DNA of 20,266 nucleotides from an uncultured Bacteroides sp. (GTDB lineage Bacteria; Bacteroidota; Bacteroidia; Bacteroidales; Bacteroidaceae). Positions 1 through 9,188 of this stretch are shown one piece after another (position 1 is the first letter of the stretch; each line of letters starts with the position of its first letter). The stretch spans positions 1-20,266 of the forward strand of contig USSR01000035.1 of NCBI GenBank assembly GCA_900557355.1, written 5' to 3'. The notes under the pieces were generated by a model that did no database searches, was not told the origin of the DNA, and saw only the letters and a program-made list of their open reading frames with translations. Both the position numbers and the translations under genes were made by a program.

Positions 1-974
1 TGGTTCAACTGGCTACTCGCAGCGATACTATTAAAGAAGAACTCGGATTTAGAAATCTTTATGTCAAAGGGAAACAAATTTATCTGAATGGTAGTCCTGT
101 TTTTATGAAGGGTATCAGTTTTCATGAAGAAATAGCTCAGAGACAAGGTAGAGCTTTCTCTCAACAAGACGCAGTAGCTCTGTTATCCGAAGCAAAGGCA
201 TTGGGAGCTAATTTGATACGACTGGCACATTATCCTCAAAATGAGTACATCGTAAGATTGGCTGAAAAAATGGGTTTCATGCTGTGGGAAGAAATACCAC
301 TTTGGCAAAATATAGATTTCACTAGTAAAGCAACTCTGCAGAAAGCATTGACTATGCATTCTGAAATGATAATGAGAGATAGAAACAGATGTGCTTTGAC
401 ATTTTGGGGAATTGCTAATGAAACCAGTCCCTCCAAGTCGCGTAACAGTTTTCTAAAAGAAATTATAAATAATTGTCAAAAGATGGATACCACCCGTTTG
501 CTTACTGCTGCTTTTGATAAGGTGAAGTGGAATGGTGATACCCAAACATTTGAGCTGGAGGATACACTTACAGAATATCTGGACGTTGTATCTATCAATA
601 AATACATGGGGTGGTATCATCCGTGGCCAATTAAGCCGTCTGAGATTAGCTGGAATATCTGTCCAGATAAACCGCTTTTTATTTCCGAATTTGGTGGAGA
701 AGCATTATACGGCCAGTCTGGAGATGCTACAGTTGCGAGTTCTTGGAGTGAAGAATATCAGGAACGGCTATATAAGGACAATTTAGAAATGTTTATCTCT
801 ATTCCTAATTTGACAGGTATAGCCCCTTGGATTTTGTTTGATTTTCGTTCTCCTTATCGTTTTCACCCGCTCAATCAAAATGGTTGGAATCGAAAAGGGT
901 TAATTTCAGATCAAGGATATCGCAAAAAAGCATGGTATGTAATAAATGAATTCTATAAAAACATTAACTTTTAA
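1..974 (+). CDS. Glycoside hydrolase family 2, beta-glucuronidase-like, C-terminal part (5' truncated by window)
   Basis: The reading frame is open from the first base (first full codon at 3), so the true start lies to the left. What remains is the end of the beta-sandwich region and the TIM-barrel catalytic domain of a GH2 enzyme. The acid/base motif W-G-I-A-N-E has its Glu at 420-422. The nucleophile motif I-S-E-F-G-G has its Glu at 687-689. Near the end, W-N-R-K-G matches the N-x-K motif that beta-glucuronidases use to bind the substrate carboxylate, so a uronate-cleaving exo-glycosidase is more likely than a galactosidase. It acts on glycan fragments, probably in the periplasm; the signal peptide is outside the window. 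The sulfatase gene follows at once with a 29-bp overlap or a 10-bp gap, depending on the start, so the two are probably co-transcribed. The exact substrate is inferred. Confidence 0.9.
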   Translation, partial: VQLATRSDTIKEELGFRNLYVKGKQIYLNGSPVFMKGISFHEEIAQRQGRAFSQQDAVALLSEAKALGANLIRLAHYPQNEYIVRLAEKMGFMLWEEIPLWQNIDFTSKATLQKALTMHSEMIMRDRNRCALTFWGIANETSPSKSRNSFLKEIINNCQKMDTTRLLTAAFDKVKWNGDTQTFELEDTLTEYLDVVSINKYMGWYHPWPIKPSEISWNICPDKPLFISEFGGEALYGQSGDATVASSWSEEYQERLYKDNLEMFISIPNLTGIAPWILFDFRSPYRFHPLNQNGWNRKGLISDQGYRKKAWYVINEFYKNINF

Positions 975-2541
975 ATATCTGACAATGAATATTCATATAC
1001 TTTCTTTACTAAGTGTTGCAACTATTGCACAAGTATCAATTGCGACGGCACAGACTACGCCTAGGGTCAATATTTTGTTTTGTGTAGCTGATGATGCAGG
1101 TCATATGAGTGCTTATGGGGTTCCATGGATAAATACACCTGCATTTGATACTGTAGCTCGCAATGGACTTTTATTTAATAATATGTATACATGTAATGCC
1201 AAATCCGCACCCTCACGTGCTGCTATGATTACAGGTAGAAATTCATGGCAGTTGGAAGAAGCCTGTAATCATTGGCCGAACTTTCCTGAGAAATTTAAAT
1301 CCTATCCGGAAGCTTTAGCTGATAATGGATATTATGTAGGCTGTACGGGAAAGGGTTGGGGACCTGGATATGCTGTCAATTCAAGAGGTGAGAACCGAAA
1401 TCTCACCGGGCAGGTATGGAACAAACGTAAACTTACGCCTCCAACTACGGGGATTTCTGATTGTGATTATGCAGCCAATTTTAACGATTTTCTAAAGAGT
1501 TGGGACAAGTCTAAGCCATTTTGTTTTTGGTATGGAGCACTTGAACCGCACCGTGGCTATGAATATGAATCTTCTAAGCGCTTTGGGAAGAATATCAATG
1601 ATATTGATTCTGTACCGTCCTATTGGCCAGACAATGAGGTTGTGAGAAGAGATATGCTGGATTATGCAGTGGAAGTAGAGCATTTTGATAAACATTTAGG
1701 TCTGATACTTCAGTCTTTAGAGGAAATAGGCGAACTTGACAATACTGTTATAATTGTTACTTCTGATCATAATATGCCTTTTCCACGTTGTAAAGGACAG
1801 GAGTATTATAACTCCAATCATATCCCAATGGCAGTCATGTGGAAGAACGGGATAAGAAATCCGGGAAGACAGATCAATGAATACATCAGTGTCATAGATT
1901 TGGCACCTACTATTTTGAAGGTAGCAGGTATAAGTGAAATGCAATCAGGGATGCAAGCTATCACTGGAAGAGACTTTGTTGACTTGCTGAAAGATGAAAA
2001 CACAGGGATAGACCGTAATTACGTAATGATTGGTAAAGAACGGCATGATGTAGGTCGCCCCAATGATCAGGGATATCCTATCCGTGGGTTGATCAGAGGA
2101 GACTTCCTTTACCTTAAAAACTTTAAACCTGAACGCTGGCCTGCAGGTGATCCTGAAACAGGTTATATGAATGTGGACGGTAGCCCTACTAAAACTGAGA
2201 TCCTGAAAGCCCGTCATAATCCCAAAACAAAATATTTATGGCAACTGTCTTTTGGGAAACGGGAAACGGAGGAATTATATAATATAAAAAAGGATCCTAA
2301 TTGCATGGTCAATTTGATTCAAAAGAAGGAATATGCTTGCATAAAAGATAGAATGGAAGAAGAAATGACCAGACGATTATTGGATCAAAAAGATCCGCGA
2401 ATGTATAATAAGGGGGATATCTTTGATAAATATCCGGACACCAGCGAAGCCCATGACTTTTGGCACAGGATAAGGAACGGAGAGCGAGTTCCGGCAGATT
2501 GGATTAATCTTTCTGATTTTGAAAAAGACTTTCCACAATAA
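946..2541 (+). CDS. Secreted S1-family sulfatase (serine-type formylglycine site)
   Basis: A type I (S1) sulfatase that hydrolyses sulfate esters or sulfamates on glycans. The active-site signature S-A-P-S-R begins at Ser87 (codon 1204-1206), the residue matured to formylglycine. A serine at this site requires the radical-SAM anaerobic sulfatase-maturating enzyme. Metal ligands are visible as V-A-D-D (residues 47-50) and S-D-H-N (Asp274, His275). Residues 1-36 form a signal peptide. The start at 946 overlaps the GH2 gene by 29 bp and gives a lysine-containing n-region; an ATG at 985 (residue 14) would avoid the overlap but gives an uncharged n-region. The N-terminal half recalls N-sulfoglucosamine sulfohydrolase-like sulfatases, but the subfamily and target linkage cannot be fixed here. 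It probably works with the upstream GH2 enzyme on a sulfated, uronate-containing oligosaccharide. Confidence 0.92.
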   Translation: MNSIKTLTFKYLTMNIHILSLLSVATIAQVSIATAQTTPRVNILFCVADDAGHMSAYGVPWINTPAFDTVARNGLLFNNMYTCNAKSAPSRAAMITGRNSWQLEEACNHWPNFPEKFKSYPEALADNGYYVGCTGKGWGPGYAVNSRGENRNLTGQVWNKRKLTPPTTGISDCDYAANFNDFLKSWDKSKPFCFWYGALEPHRGYEYESSKRFGKNINDIDSVPSYWPDNEVVRRDMLDYAVEVEHFDKHLGLILQSLEEIGELDNTVIIVTSDHNMPFPRCKGQEYYNSNHIPMAVMWKNGIRNPGRQINEYISVIDLAPTILKVAGISEMQSGMQAITGRDFVDLLKDENTGIDRNYVMIGKERHDVGRPNDQGYPIRGLIRGDFLYLKNFKPERWPAGDPETGYMNVDGSPTKTEILKARHNPKTKYLWQLSFGKRETEELYNIKKDPNCMVNLIQKKEYACIKDRMEEEMTRRLLDQKDPRMYNKGDIFDKYPDTSEAHDFWHRIRNGERVPADWINLSDFEKDFPQ

Positions 2542-2590
2542 GAGTTTTTCCAATAAAAAAAGAAAATAAAAGAGTATCTATATGATATTT

Positions 2591-2655
2591 CATCCGCAGA
2601 TGACACAGATTTATAATAGTAAATAATTGCTATATCTGAAGAATATCTGCGGATG
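2591..2655. repeat. 11-bp perfect inverted repeat between convergent genes
   Basis: CATCCGCAGAT (2591-2601) is repeated as ATCTGCGGATG (2645-2655) with a 43-nt loop. It lies in the 127-bp gap between the sulfatase stop and the regulator stop. On the minus strand the left arm runs on as ATCTGTGTCATCTGCGGATG, a short internal near-repeat. The position suits a bidirectional 3'-end structure, but there is no clear U-tract. Confidence 0.55.
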
Positions 2656-2668
2656 TCAAACTCTGTTT

Positions 2669-5600
2669 CTATACCTTTTTCTGAATAGAATATTGTTTCG
2701 GGGTCATACCAAACTCTTTCTTAAAGCTTTGTCCGAAATAGCGTTGATCTGAATATCCCACCATATAACATAATTCTGAGACAGGATGGGAAGTTTGTTT
2801 TAACAGCTCTGCGGCCCGTCGCATGCGCCTTTTTCTGATTAAATCACTTGGTGACAAATTCGTGATTTCCATAGCTCTTCGATATAAAGTAGAACGGCTT
2901 ATGTTTAATAAACTAGCCAATTTATCAATATTAAACTCAACATCTGCTATGTTATCTTCTATAACGTTGATGATATTAGCAACGAATTTGTCGTCATCTG
3001 ATGTGATAAGTACTTCTTTAGGATCTATAATCAACTCTTTCCGAATGTTCTCTTTGATTGCCGTACGTACATCAAGCAGCTGTCTTATTCTTGCATCCAG
3101 GCTAGCTACATTGAATGGTTTTGCAATAAACACATCAGCCCCTGCTTCATATGCCTTCTGCTCCGTTATTTCAGAAGAAAGTGAGGAAATGAAAATGACG
3201 GGTATTGCTGATAATATCTGGTATTCCTTCATTTTGCGACATAACTCAAATTTATAGTCGTCTTCTTTCACCACATCAAAAATAACTAGAGAAGGTATTT
3301 TGTCGAGTATGTGCTTTATGTCGGTAGCAGCTGTGTTTAGTGATATGTTAAACTTATTTTGAAAAACAGACTTTATGAAGAGGTCTATGTCCTTGTCTCC
3401 CTCATACAGATAAATCACTGGCAAAGTTTTATCCGAATCAATATTCAATTCATCCACAGTTCTATCTTTTTGAACAGTTACAGGTAATAACAGCGATACA
3501 GATTGTGCTTTATCCAATGTTTTCATTTCTCTTGCACTATAATGAGAGTCGCCTAATAGCAAGTCGAAAATATATTCCCTCATCCGGTTTCCTTCGATAT
3601 TACGTATGGATAGTTCGCTATGATGCACTTTTAGATAATCGTATGCAATTAAAAAGCGAGTGTTTAACTCTTGTACATTAGACTCACCTTCTCCACTTCG
3701 GGATGCAATAATACTTACGTTCAGCCTGTAATCATGGGAGTCAAGCATATATTTCACCTCAACCCTACCATTATCTATTATATAGGAAATAGCATCTTCC
3801 ATAATATTATATAGAGCTACTTCTATCTTAGTTATGTCTATGATAGTTGTAACAGAAGTCACGTTTCCTTCTATTGAATAAGTTACATGTTTGGTGGCAA
3901 ACTCATCTAGAAATAAATTACAAATTCCTTGGATAACAGGAATAACATCTACTTTTGATAACTGTACATCATATTCTCCCAAGGATACTTTTTTGAACTC
4001 CATCAATTTCGATACTTGTTCCGACAATTTGAATACATTGCCTGACATCGTATGTAGCATACGCTTAACATCTGTATTTGTCAACTGGTCATAATTTTTT
4101 CGTAAATATTGCAGAGGCGCATAAATCAGAGTTAAGGGTACCTTAAAACCATATGACAAACGAGTGTAATAGTCTAATTTCCACTTAGATAAAGCATCCT
4201 TGTGCCGCAATTTAGAACCTAAATTAAAGTTTCGGACAACTAATAGTAAAATGCCTGCAACTATGCTTACATATAAGGAGTAGGCCCACCAAGTTCTCCA
4301 TGGTGCCTTTTCTACCACAATCTCAATAGTCCGTATATTGTCCATCCAGATACCCGAAGCATTAGTTGATTTTACTTTAAAAGTGTATGTGCCGGGAGTT
4401 AAATTGGAATAAGAAGCGTTATTTCTTGATGCGTCTGTAATAATCCAGTCTTTATCAAAGTCCTCTAACATATAGGCATACTCTATTTTTAGCGGATCTT
4501 TATAATAGAGAGAGCTGAAAGACAAGGAAAATTGAGTATCTTTATACGATAGCACTAACTTGCCCGAATTATTGATCTCGTGCAAGCGATTTTTCTTCTC
4601 ATCGGAAAAATTCTCTTTATTCAGAAGTTTTATGCCGGATATATAGACATTATGCGGATAAGTGTCTGGTGTCAATTGAGTAGGATTAAAAAAGTTGAGT
4701 CCATTTACTCCTCCTATGAATATTTCTCCATTGCGGTTGACGCATGTTCCCAAAATATACCATGTCTTTACAATATCTTGATTTACATTCAATTCATAAT
4801 AGACAATCAAATCTTCTAGATTAATCTTATAAATACCGTGTAAACTAACCGCCCATATATTCTCCATATTATCCTGTATAATAGCCCCAATATAGGAACT
4901 CTTTCTTGAATATGGGAATTCTAATCTGGTAAACTTATCTTGCTCAATGTTGTATCTATATAATCCGTTTGCTGTTCCGGCCCATATTCTTTTTTGATGG
5001 TCTATATATATTGCCGTTATCCACGATCCACCAAACATATTTCTAGGGTATAATTTTGTACTTATAACTTTCAAATCATCGTCCAGTTGTAGGCGATATA
5101 ACCCATCATTGTCTGATGAAAGCCAAATGTTTCCATTGCTGTCCCTACAAATGGCTCTGTGTTTGCCTTTCACCTTTTCCGGATAGTCTAATCTGGTGAA
5201 TTTGTCGGTTGAAGCATTGATACTACCAACCCCACCTTCGGAGAATGCCAACCAGATATTATTGTAATAGTCCTTAAATATGGAACGTACATATCGCATT
5301 CCATATTGCTCTAATGCAACATTCAGTGATTGATCGTCATAAAAAAGGCATCTTCCCGAATCGAAAAATTTGATTGCGTTTTTTGTGCTGATCAAGAAGG
5401 TTTGATCTTTGAATTTGGTGATGCACTGTATTTTGTTGCCAGCCATTATGTCATTTGTATTTCTCCGGTCAACATATTGCGTAATAGTATAGTCATTTTT
5501 ATTGTTCCACTTTATCTTATTAATTCCATTGGATGTGGCCAACCATAAATAATCATTGTCACAGTATATGGAAGAAATAATATTGCTGGATGGAACATTC

Positions 5601-6610
5601 TTTCCATTTTTACTATGCTTGATGGCATGAAAGTTGGAGGACTCATCATTGTATAAATATACTCCCTCTAATGTACATATCCAAATTCTGGATTTCTTGT
5701 CTTTATAAATTTTATTAATAGTGTTTTTCAGTTCGCTATCTCCTGATTTATCTATTAATAATTTATTTTTCAAGACTGCAGTTCCGCTATGGTCATATTC
5801 ATATATGGAAATACCATATCCCCTGGTTCCCACCCACACTTGATTTGCGTATTCGAAGAAAGAGATAACTTCATGATTATAGGCAATATGCTTAAATCCC
5901 GATATTCCCACAGAATCCAAAGTATCTATGTTACTATATAATATTTCTTCGCCACGGCATATCCATAGTTTATTGCGGCTATCAATAAATAATTGAACAA
6001 TTTTGTCTCCACTATATAAAGTGTTGCTCTTCGTTTTACCGTCATTTTCAATATGAATGATCACCAAACCGGATTCTGTACCCAATAAGGCTTCTTGATT
6101 GCCATAAATCACCATAGAGGTAATATGATTATTCAGTGATTCCTTATATATGGTTATTTTGTGGATGAAATTCCAGTTATAGTCAAAGAGGAAAACCTCT
6201 CTGTCTGTAGCTACAACTTGATAATCGCTGTTACACTGATAAGCTATAATATTTTTGGATTTCAACAATGGAGAACAAAGGTCACATTGGTTATTTATAT
6301 AGTTGTAGGCATAAAGTCCTTCATTGGTTCCTATATACAATGTTGTTTTTCTGTGGCTTAAGAAATTAACATAACGGTCGCTTATCATTGAATGAATTAA
6401 TGGCTGAAGAGAATAACCATCAAAAAGAAAAACGCCATTATCCAAACCTAACCACATAAAGCCTAACGTATCTTGTTCAATAGAAGTAATTGTATTATAG
6501 AAAAAGTTTCCTTTAAAATCAAAAGACTTTATGTTTTGTGCCATTCCATAAAATGGGTAGGACAGCAAAATACACAATAGTACTAAGATAACTTTACTAA
6601 TATGTTTCAT
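2669..6610 (-). CDS. Hybrid two-component system regulator (HTCS) with degenerate kinase core
   Basis: A single-chain sensor/regulator of the Bacteroides HTCS class, normally activating a neighbouring polysaccharide-utilization locus. Residues 1-24 are a signal peptide. About 30-690 hold a dozen or more Reg_prop-type beta-propeller repeats (W-x-G-T-x-x-G-L-like), followed by a Y_Y_Y domain (about 690-765), one membrane helix (about 774-796), HisKA, an HATPase-like region, REC and a C-terminal AraC-type HTH (about 1205-1313). The usual H-box S-H-E-F-x-x-P-L-T-L is here S-Y-G-F-K-V-P-L-T-L, with Tyr820 (codon 4151-4153) in place of the phospho-accepting His. The N-box is N-I-M-E-D-A and the glycine boxes are not recognisable. 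REC keeps Asp1112 (codon 3275-3277) and the Lys of A-K-P-F. It is convergent with the GH2/sulfatase genes and probably regulates that locus. The domain calls are firm; loss of kinase activity is inferred. Confidence 0.95.
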   Translation of the reverse strand: MKHISKVILVLLCILLSYPFYGMAQNIKSFDFKGNFFYNTITSIEQDTLGFMWLGLDNGVFLFDGYSLQPLIHSMISDRYVNFLSHRKTTLYIGTNEGLYAYNYINNQCDLCSPLLKSKNIIAYQCNSDYQVVATDREVFLFDYNWNFIHKITIYKESLNNHITSMVIYGNQEALLGTESGLVIIHIENDGKTKSNTLYSGDKIVQLFIDSRNKLWICRGEEILYSNIDTLDSVGISGFKHIAYNHEVISFFEYANQVWVGTRGYGISIYEYDHSGTAVLKNKLLIDKSGDSELKNTINKIYKDKKSRIWICTLEGVYLYNDESSNFHAIKHSKNGKNVPSSNIISSIYCDNDYLWLATSNGINKIKWNNKNDYTITQYVDRRNTNDIMAGNKIQCITKFKDQTFLISTKNAIKFFDSGRCLFYDDQSLNVALEQYGMRYVRSIFKDYYNNIWLAFSEGGVGSINASTDKFTRLDYPEKVKGKHRAICRDSNGNIWLSSDNDGLYRLQLDDDLKVISTKLYPRNMFGGSWITAIYIDHQKRIWAGTANGLYRYNIEQDKFTRLEFPYSRKSSYIGAIIQDNMENIWAVSLHGIYKINLEDLIVYYELNVNQDIVKTWYILGTCVNRNGEIFIGGVNGLNFFNPTQLTPDTYPHNVYISGIKLLNKENFSDEKKNRLHEINNSGKLVLSYKDTQFSLSFSSLYYKDPLKIEYAYMLEDFDKDWIITDASRNNASYSNLTPGTYTFKVKSTNASGIWMDNIRTIEIVVEKAPWRTWWAYSLYVSIVAGILLLVVRNFNLGSKLRHKDALSKWKLDYYTRLSYGFKVPLTLIYAPLQYLRKNYDQLTNTDVKRMLHTMSGNVFKLSEQVSKLMEFKKVSLGEYDVQLSKVDVIPVIQGICNLFLDEFATKHVTYSIEGNVTSVTTIIDITKIEVALYNIMEDAISYIIDNGRVEVKYMLDSHDYRLNVSIIASRSGEGESNVQELNTRFLIAYDYLKVHHSELSIRNIEGNRMREYIFDLLLGDSHYSAREMKTLDKAQSVSLLLPVTVQKDRTVDELNIDSDKTLPVIYLYEGDKDIDLFIKSVFQNKFNISLNTAATDIKHILDKIPSLVIFDVVKEDDYKFELCRKMKEYQILSAIPVIFISSLSSEITEQKAYEAGADVFIAKPFNVASLDARIRQLLDVRTAIKENIRKELIIDPKEVLITSDDDKFVANIINVIEDNIADVEFNIDKLASLLNISRSTLYRRAMEITNLSPSDLIRKRRMRRAAELLKQTSHPVSELCYMVGYSDQRYFGQSFKKEFGMTPKQYSIQKKV

Positions 6611-6707
6611 AGTATACTCAGCTAAAACTTTACATATAAGATAGTCGCCTTTATCACATCTATATCTCTTCAGGTTTCTACTAATATGCTATTTCCTATT
6701 AAGAAAA

Positions 6708-6715
6708 CAAATCTA
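6708..6715 (-). promoter_or_regulatory. -7 promoter box for the HTCS gene
   Basis: On the minus strand this reads TAGATTTG, a full match to the Bacteroides -7 consensus TAnnTTTG, about 97 bp before the HTCS start codon. No convincing -33 TTTG is seen at the expected distance, so this is a candidate only. Confidence 0.4.
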
Positions 6716-6948
6716 CTAATTTATATTGTTTAATGTGCTATTTAGAATCTTAAAATGTAAAAAATGCATTTGGAGCTTGAAATAATTTAGGTTGTGATGT
6801 CTATTGAGTTATCCATGTATGGCGGGTGGTTTCCTAAAATTAATTAAGATTATCTGTCTCTATCAGTCTTGATGGTAAATTTTAGCCAGCTTGTTTCGGG
6901 ACATGCAATATTTGCATGGAAAATACTATTGATTCTTTTTAATTCTTT
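6716..6948. other. Intergenic stretch with a short palindrome
   Basis: AT-rich sequence between the divergent HTCS and HU-like genes. The only distinct element is a perfect palindrome with 7-bp arms, CATGCAA-TAT-TTGCATG, at 6902-6918, about 30 bp upstream of the HU-like gene's predicted -33 element, where an operator could sit. A minus-strand open frame of 66 codons (6850-7050) crosses the repeats and is not supported as a gene. Confidence 0.3.
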
Positions 6949-6980
6949 CTTGTTTATCTCTATTAAATAGTCTACCTTTG
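6949..6980 (+). promoter_or_regulatory. Predicted promoter of the HU-like/nnr genes
   Basis: CTTG at 6949-6952 (-33-like) is followed, after 20 bp, by TACCTTTG at 6973-6980, a full match to the Bacteroides -7 box. Transcription would begin near 6986, giving a leader of about 165 nt that contains the 23-bp tandem array and the 20-bp inverted repeat. Confidence 0.55.
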
Positions 6981-6992
6981 TTATAGTAATCC

Positions 6993-7089
6993 TGTTACCA
7001 ACACCCGGGTGTCGGGAATACTTACATGGGGATGTTGGTAGTGTCAACATGAGGGTGTCGGATATTCTAACACCCGGGTGTTGGTAACA
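6993..7089. repeat. 20-bp perfect inverted repeat in the HU-like gene leader
   Basis: The left arm at 6993-7012 and the right arm at 7070-7089 are exact reverse complements. Each arm also contains the self-complementary 12-mer ACACCCGGGTGT (7001-7012 and 7070-7081). In RNA this could form one long stem closing a loop of about 57 nt, or two local hairpins. As DNA it could be a paired operator. It lies just downstream of the predicted transcription start. Confidence 0.8.
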
Positions 7090-7094
7090 CTGTT
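7003..7094. repeat. Tandem array of four 23-bp units
   Basis: Units run 7003-7025, 7026-7048, 7049-7071 and 7072-7094, with no gaps. The common pattern is A-(T/C)-x-x-G-G-G-T-G-T-(C/T)-G-G early in the unit; the first three units end in TTAC, CAAC and TAAC. The second unit is looser (GGGGATGTTGG). The block at 6980-7002 ends in CCAAC and may be a degenerate fifth unit. The array overlaps the 20-bp inverted repeat. Confidence 0.6.
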
Positions 7095-7152
7095 CTTTAA
7101 TGAAGCGAGGACTATCTTATAAAGAGGTGATAACTATTAGTAAAACAAAGAT

Positions 7153-7635
7153 ATGGCAATACCTTATATTGTCCGTCGCAAGGCGGATGTATCGAGTGGA
7201 GAAAGAAAAGAATTGTGGTATGCCGTTGGCAAGAAATTGCAGAAGAAAGGCGGTAAAACGGAGCGGGACGTGGCACATCAGGTGGCGCAACGGACTGGTT
7301 TTCATCGGGGAGTGGTAGAAGCTGTTCTGGCCGCGACAGGTGAAATCATCGAAGAGGAGTTGAGTGACGGGCATTCTGTAACGTTGCGCGGCATCGGCTC
7401 ATTTCAGACGGCGGTCACGAGCAAAGGGTTTGAACATCCGGAAGATGTGTTGCCGCATTCCGTGAACCTGTCGCGTGTGTATTTCAAGGCAGACCGTATG
7501 TTGACGTTGGCGGTGAAGCGTGCGGGATGCCATCGGATTCCGTTTAAGTATTATTTCCCGAAGGAACTGCTGACGAAGAAAATGGAACAGGCTGACAAGG
7601 AGGCGGAAAAAGAAGAAAATGGATTTAATGAATAA
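7153..7635 (+). CDS. HU-like DNA-binding protein (HU-HIG / histone-like family)
   Basis: A 160-residue basic protein of the HU/IHF-related group common in Bacteroidetes. It starts M-A-I-P-Y-I-V-R-R-K, typical of this family, and carries an HU core with V-T-L-R-G-I-G-S-F at about 75-85, the usual strand-turn region before the DNA-binding arm. It is longer than classical HU (about 90 residues), with an acidic and basic tail (about 145-160). It is expected to bind DNA as a dimer and act as a nucleoid or regulatory protein; its specific role is unknown. No strong ribosome-binding site is placed before the ATG (AGAGGTG lies about 22 nt away). nnr follows after 21 bp, so the two may be co-transcribed. 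The array in the leader may be a site for its own product, but this is inference. Confidence 0.88.
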   Translation: MAIPYIVRRKADVSSGERKELWYAVGKKLQKKGGKTERDVAHQVAQRTGFHRGVVEAVLAATGEIIEEELSDGHSVTLRGIGSFQTAVTSKGFEHPEDVLPHSVNLSRVYFKADRMLTLAVKRAGCHRIPFKYYFPKELLTKKMEQADKEAEKEENGFNE

Positions 7636-7656
7636 TATTAGTTTGAAGATTTAGAT

Positions 7657-9168
7657 ATGAAAATATTTCCTACCCAAAGCATCAAAGAGTTGGATGCTTA
7701 CACCATAGAGAACGAACCGATTGCTTCCATCGACCTGATGGAACGTGCCTCGCAGGCATTGGCAAAAGCTATTGCCGGACGTTGGGATGCAAAAACACCT
7801 TTTACGGTATTTGCCGGGCCGGGCAATAACGGGGGAGATGCATTGGCCGTTTCCCGTTTGCTGGCAAAGAAAGGCTATAAAGTCTCGGTTTATTTGTTTA
7901 ATACCAAGGGAGAGCTTTCTCCCGATTGCGAGACGAATAAAGAACGACTTGCGGATGTGGAGAATGTAGATTTCCACGAAGTGACCTCACAATTTGTGCC
8001 GCCTGTGTTGACGGACGACCATGTGGTGGTTGACGGACTGTTTGGTAGCGGACTGAACAAGCCGTTGAGCGGTGGTTTTGCTGCCGTGGTGAAGTATATC
8101 AATGCTTCGCCGGCGCGGGTGGTGGCCATTGATGTTCCCTCGGGCTTGATGGGAGAAGAAAATACGTTCAATGTCCGTGCGAATATTGTCCGTGCGGATG
8201 TGACGCTAACTCTGCAATTGCCGAAGTTGGCTTTTCTTTTTGCGGAAAATCAGGAGTTCGTGGGCGAATGGGAATTGCTGGACATCGGTCTGAGTGAAGA
8301 TGCAATAGAGGAAACGGATACGGATTATTTCTTGCTGGAAGGGGAAGATATGCAGTATTTGTTGAAGACACGCAATAAGTTTGCCCATAAGGGAGACTTC
8401 GGACGGGCTTTGCTTATTGCGAGTTCGCAAGGAATGGCGGGAGCTTCCATACTTGCCGCAAGGGCTTGCCTGCGCTCCGGAGTAGGATTGCTGACGATGC
8501 ATGTTCCTTATTGTAACAATATGATTGTGCAGACTTCCGTGCCGGAGGCTATGACGGAACTGGACCCTAGTGATACCTGTTTTGCCTGTCCTACGGATAC
8601 GGATGATTATCAGGCAGTGGGCATCGGTTCGGGTCTGGGAAAGGCGGAAGAAACCGAGGCGGCGGTACTGGAACAGATAGATGCTTGTCAGACACCTATG
8701 GTGGTGGATGCTGATGCACTGAATGTGTTGGCGGGACATCGCAATTATATCGGTCGTTTGCCGAAAGGGAGTATTTTGACACCGCATCCGAAAGAGCTGG
8801 AACGGTTGGTAGGAAAGTGTCAGGACTCTTATGAACGCTTAACGAAAGCACGTGAGTTGGCGAGAACATCAGGAACATATATCATCTTGAAAGGTGCTTA
8901 TTCTGTGGTTATTACTCCGCAAGGGAAGTGTTATTTTAATACTACAGGTAATCCGGGTATGGCAACAGGCGGCAGTGGAGATGTATTGACGGGTGTAGTG
9001 CTGGCTTTGTTGGCACAAGGGTATGCTTCGGAAGATGCAGCTTGTCTGGCGATGTATGTTCACGGGCTTGCCGGAGATATCGCTTGCAAGAAGTATGGGG
9101 CGATAGGAATGACAGCCGGGGATATCGTGACGTGTCTGCCGTTGGCGTGGAGGATGATGGAAGAATGA
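7657..9168 (+). CDS. nnr: Bifunctional NAD(P)H-hydrate epimerase / ADP-dependent dehydratase
   Basis: Repairs hydrated NADH and NADPH (NADHX/NADPHX). The N-terminal YjeF_N domain (about 1-215) epimerises the R form, and the C-terminal ribokinase-like carbohydrate-kinase domain (about 225-503) dehydrates the S form using ADP. Visible motifs are G-P-G-N-N-G-G-D (54-61), D-G-L-F-G-S-G (126-132) and A-I-D-V-P-S-G (Asp159) in the first domain. The second domain has D-A-D-A-L-N, T-P-H-P-K-E and G-G-S-G-D (438-442), with catalytic Asp442. The length of 503 matches the fused bacterial form. The protein is cytoplasmic. It follows the HU-like gene by 21 bp and ends near a 27-bp inverted repeat that probably serves as its terminator. 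Confidence 0.97.
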   Translation: MKIFPTQSIKELDAYTIENEPIASIDLMERASQALAKAIAGRWDAKTPFTVFAGPGNNGGDALAVSRLLAKKGYKVSVYLFNTKGELSPDCETNKERLADVENVDFHEVTSQFVPPVLTDDHVVVDGLFGSGLNKPLSGGFAAVVKYINASPARVVAIDVPSGLMGEENTFNVRANIVRADVTLTLQLPKLAFLFAENQEFVGEWELLDIGLSEDAIEETDTDYFLLEGEDMQYLLKTRNKFAHKGDFGRALLIASSQGMAGASILAARACLRSGVGLLTMHVPYCNNMIVQTSVPEAMTELDPSDTCFACPTDTDDYQAVGIGSGLGKAEETEAAVLEQIDACQTPMVVDADALNVLAGHRNYIGRLPKGSILTPHPKELERLVGKCQDSYERLTKARELARTSGTYIILKGAYSVVITPQGKCYFNTTGNPGMATGGSGDVLTGVVLALLAQGYASEDAACLAMYVHGLAGDIACKKYGAIGMTAGDIVTCLPLAWRMMEE

Positions 9169-9188
9169 AAAGACAAGATATCAGGTTT

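Noticed and set aside
6850..7050. Minus-strand open frame of 66 codons
   Set aside because: It runs through the tandem repeats, has no recognisable family and lies within a promoter/leader region.
8206..8787. Minus-strand open frame of 193 codons
   Set aside because: It lies wholly inside nnr on the opposite strand and its translation has no domain-like pattern.
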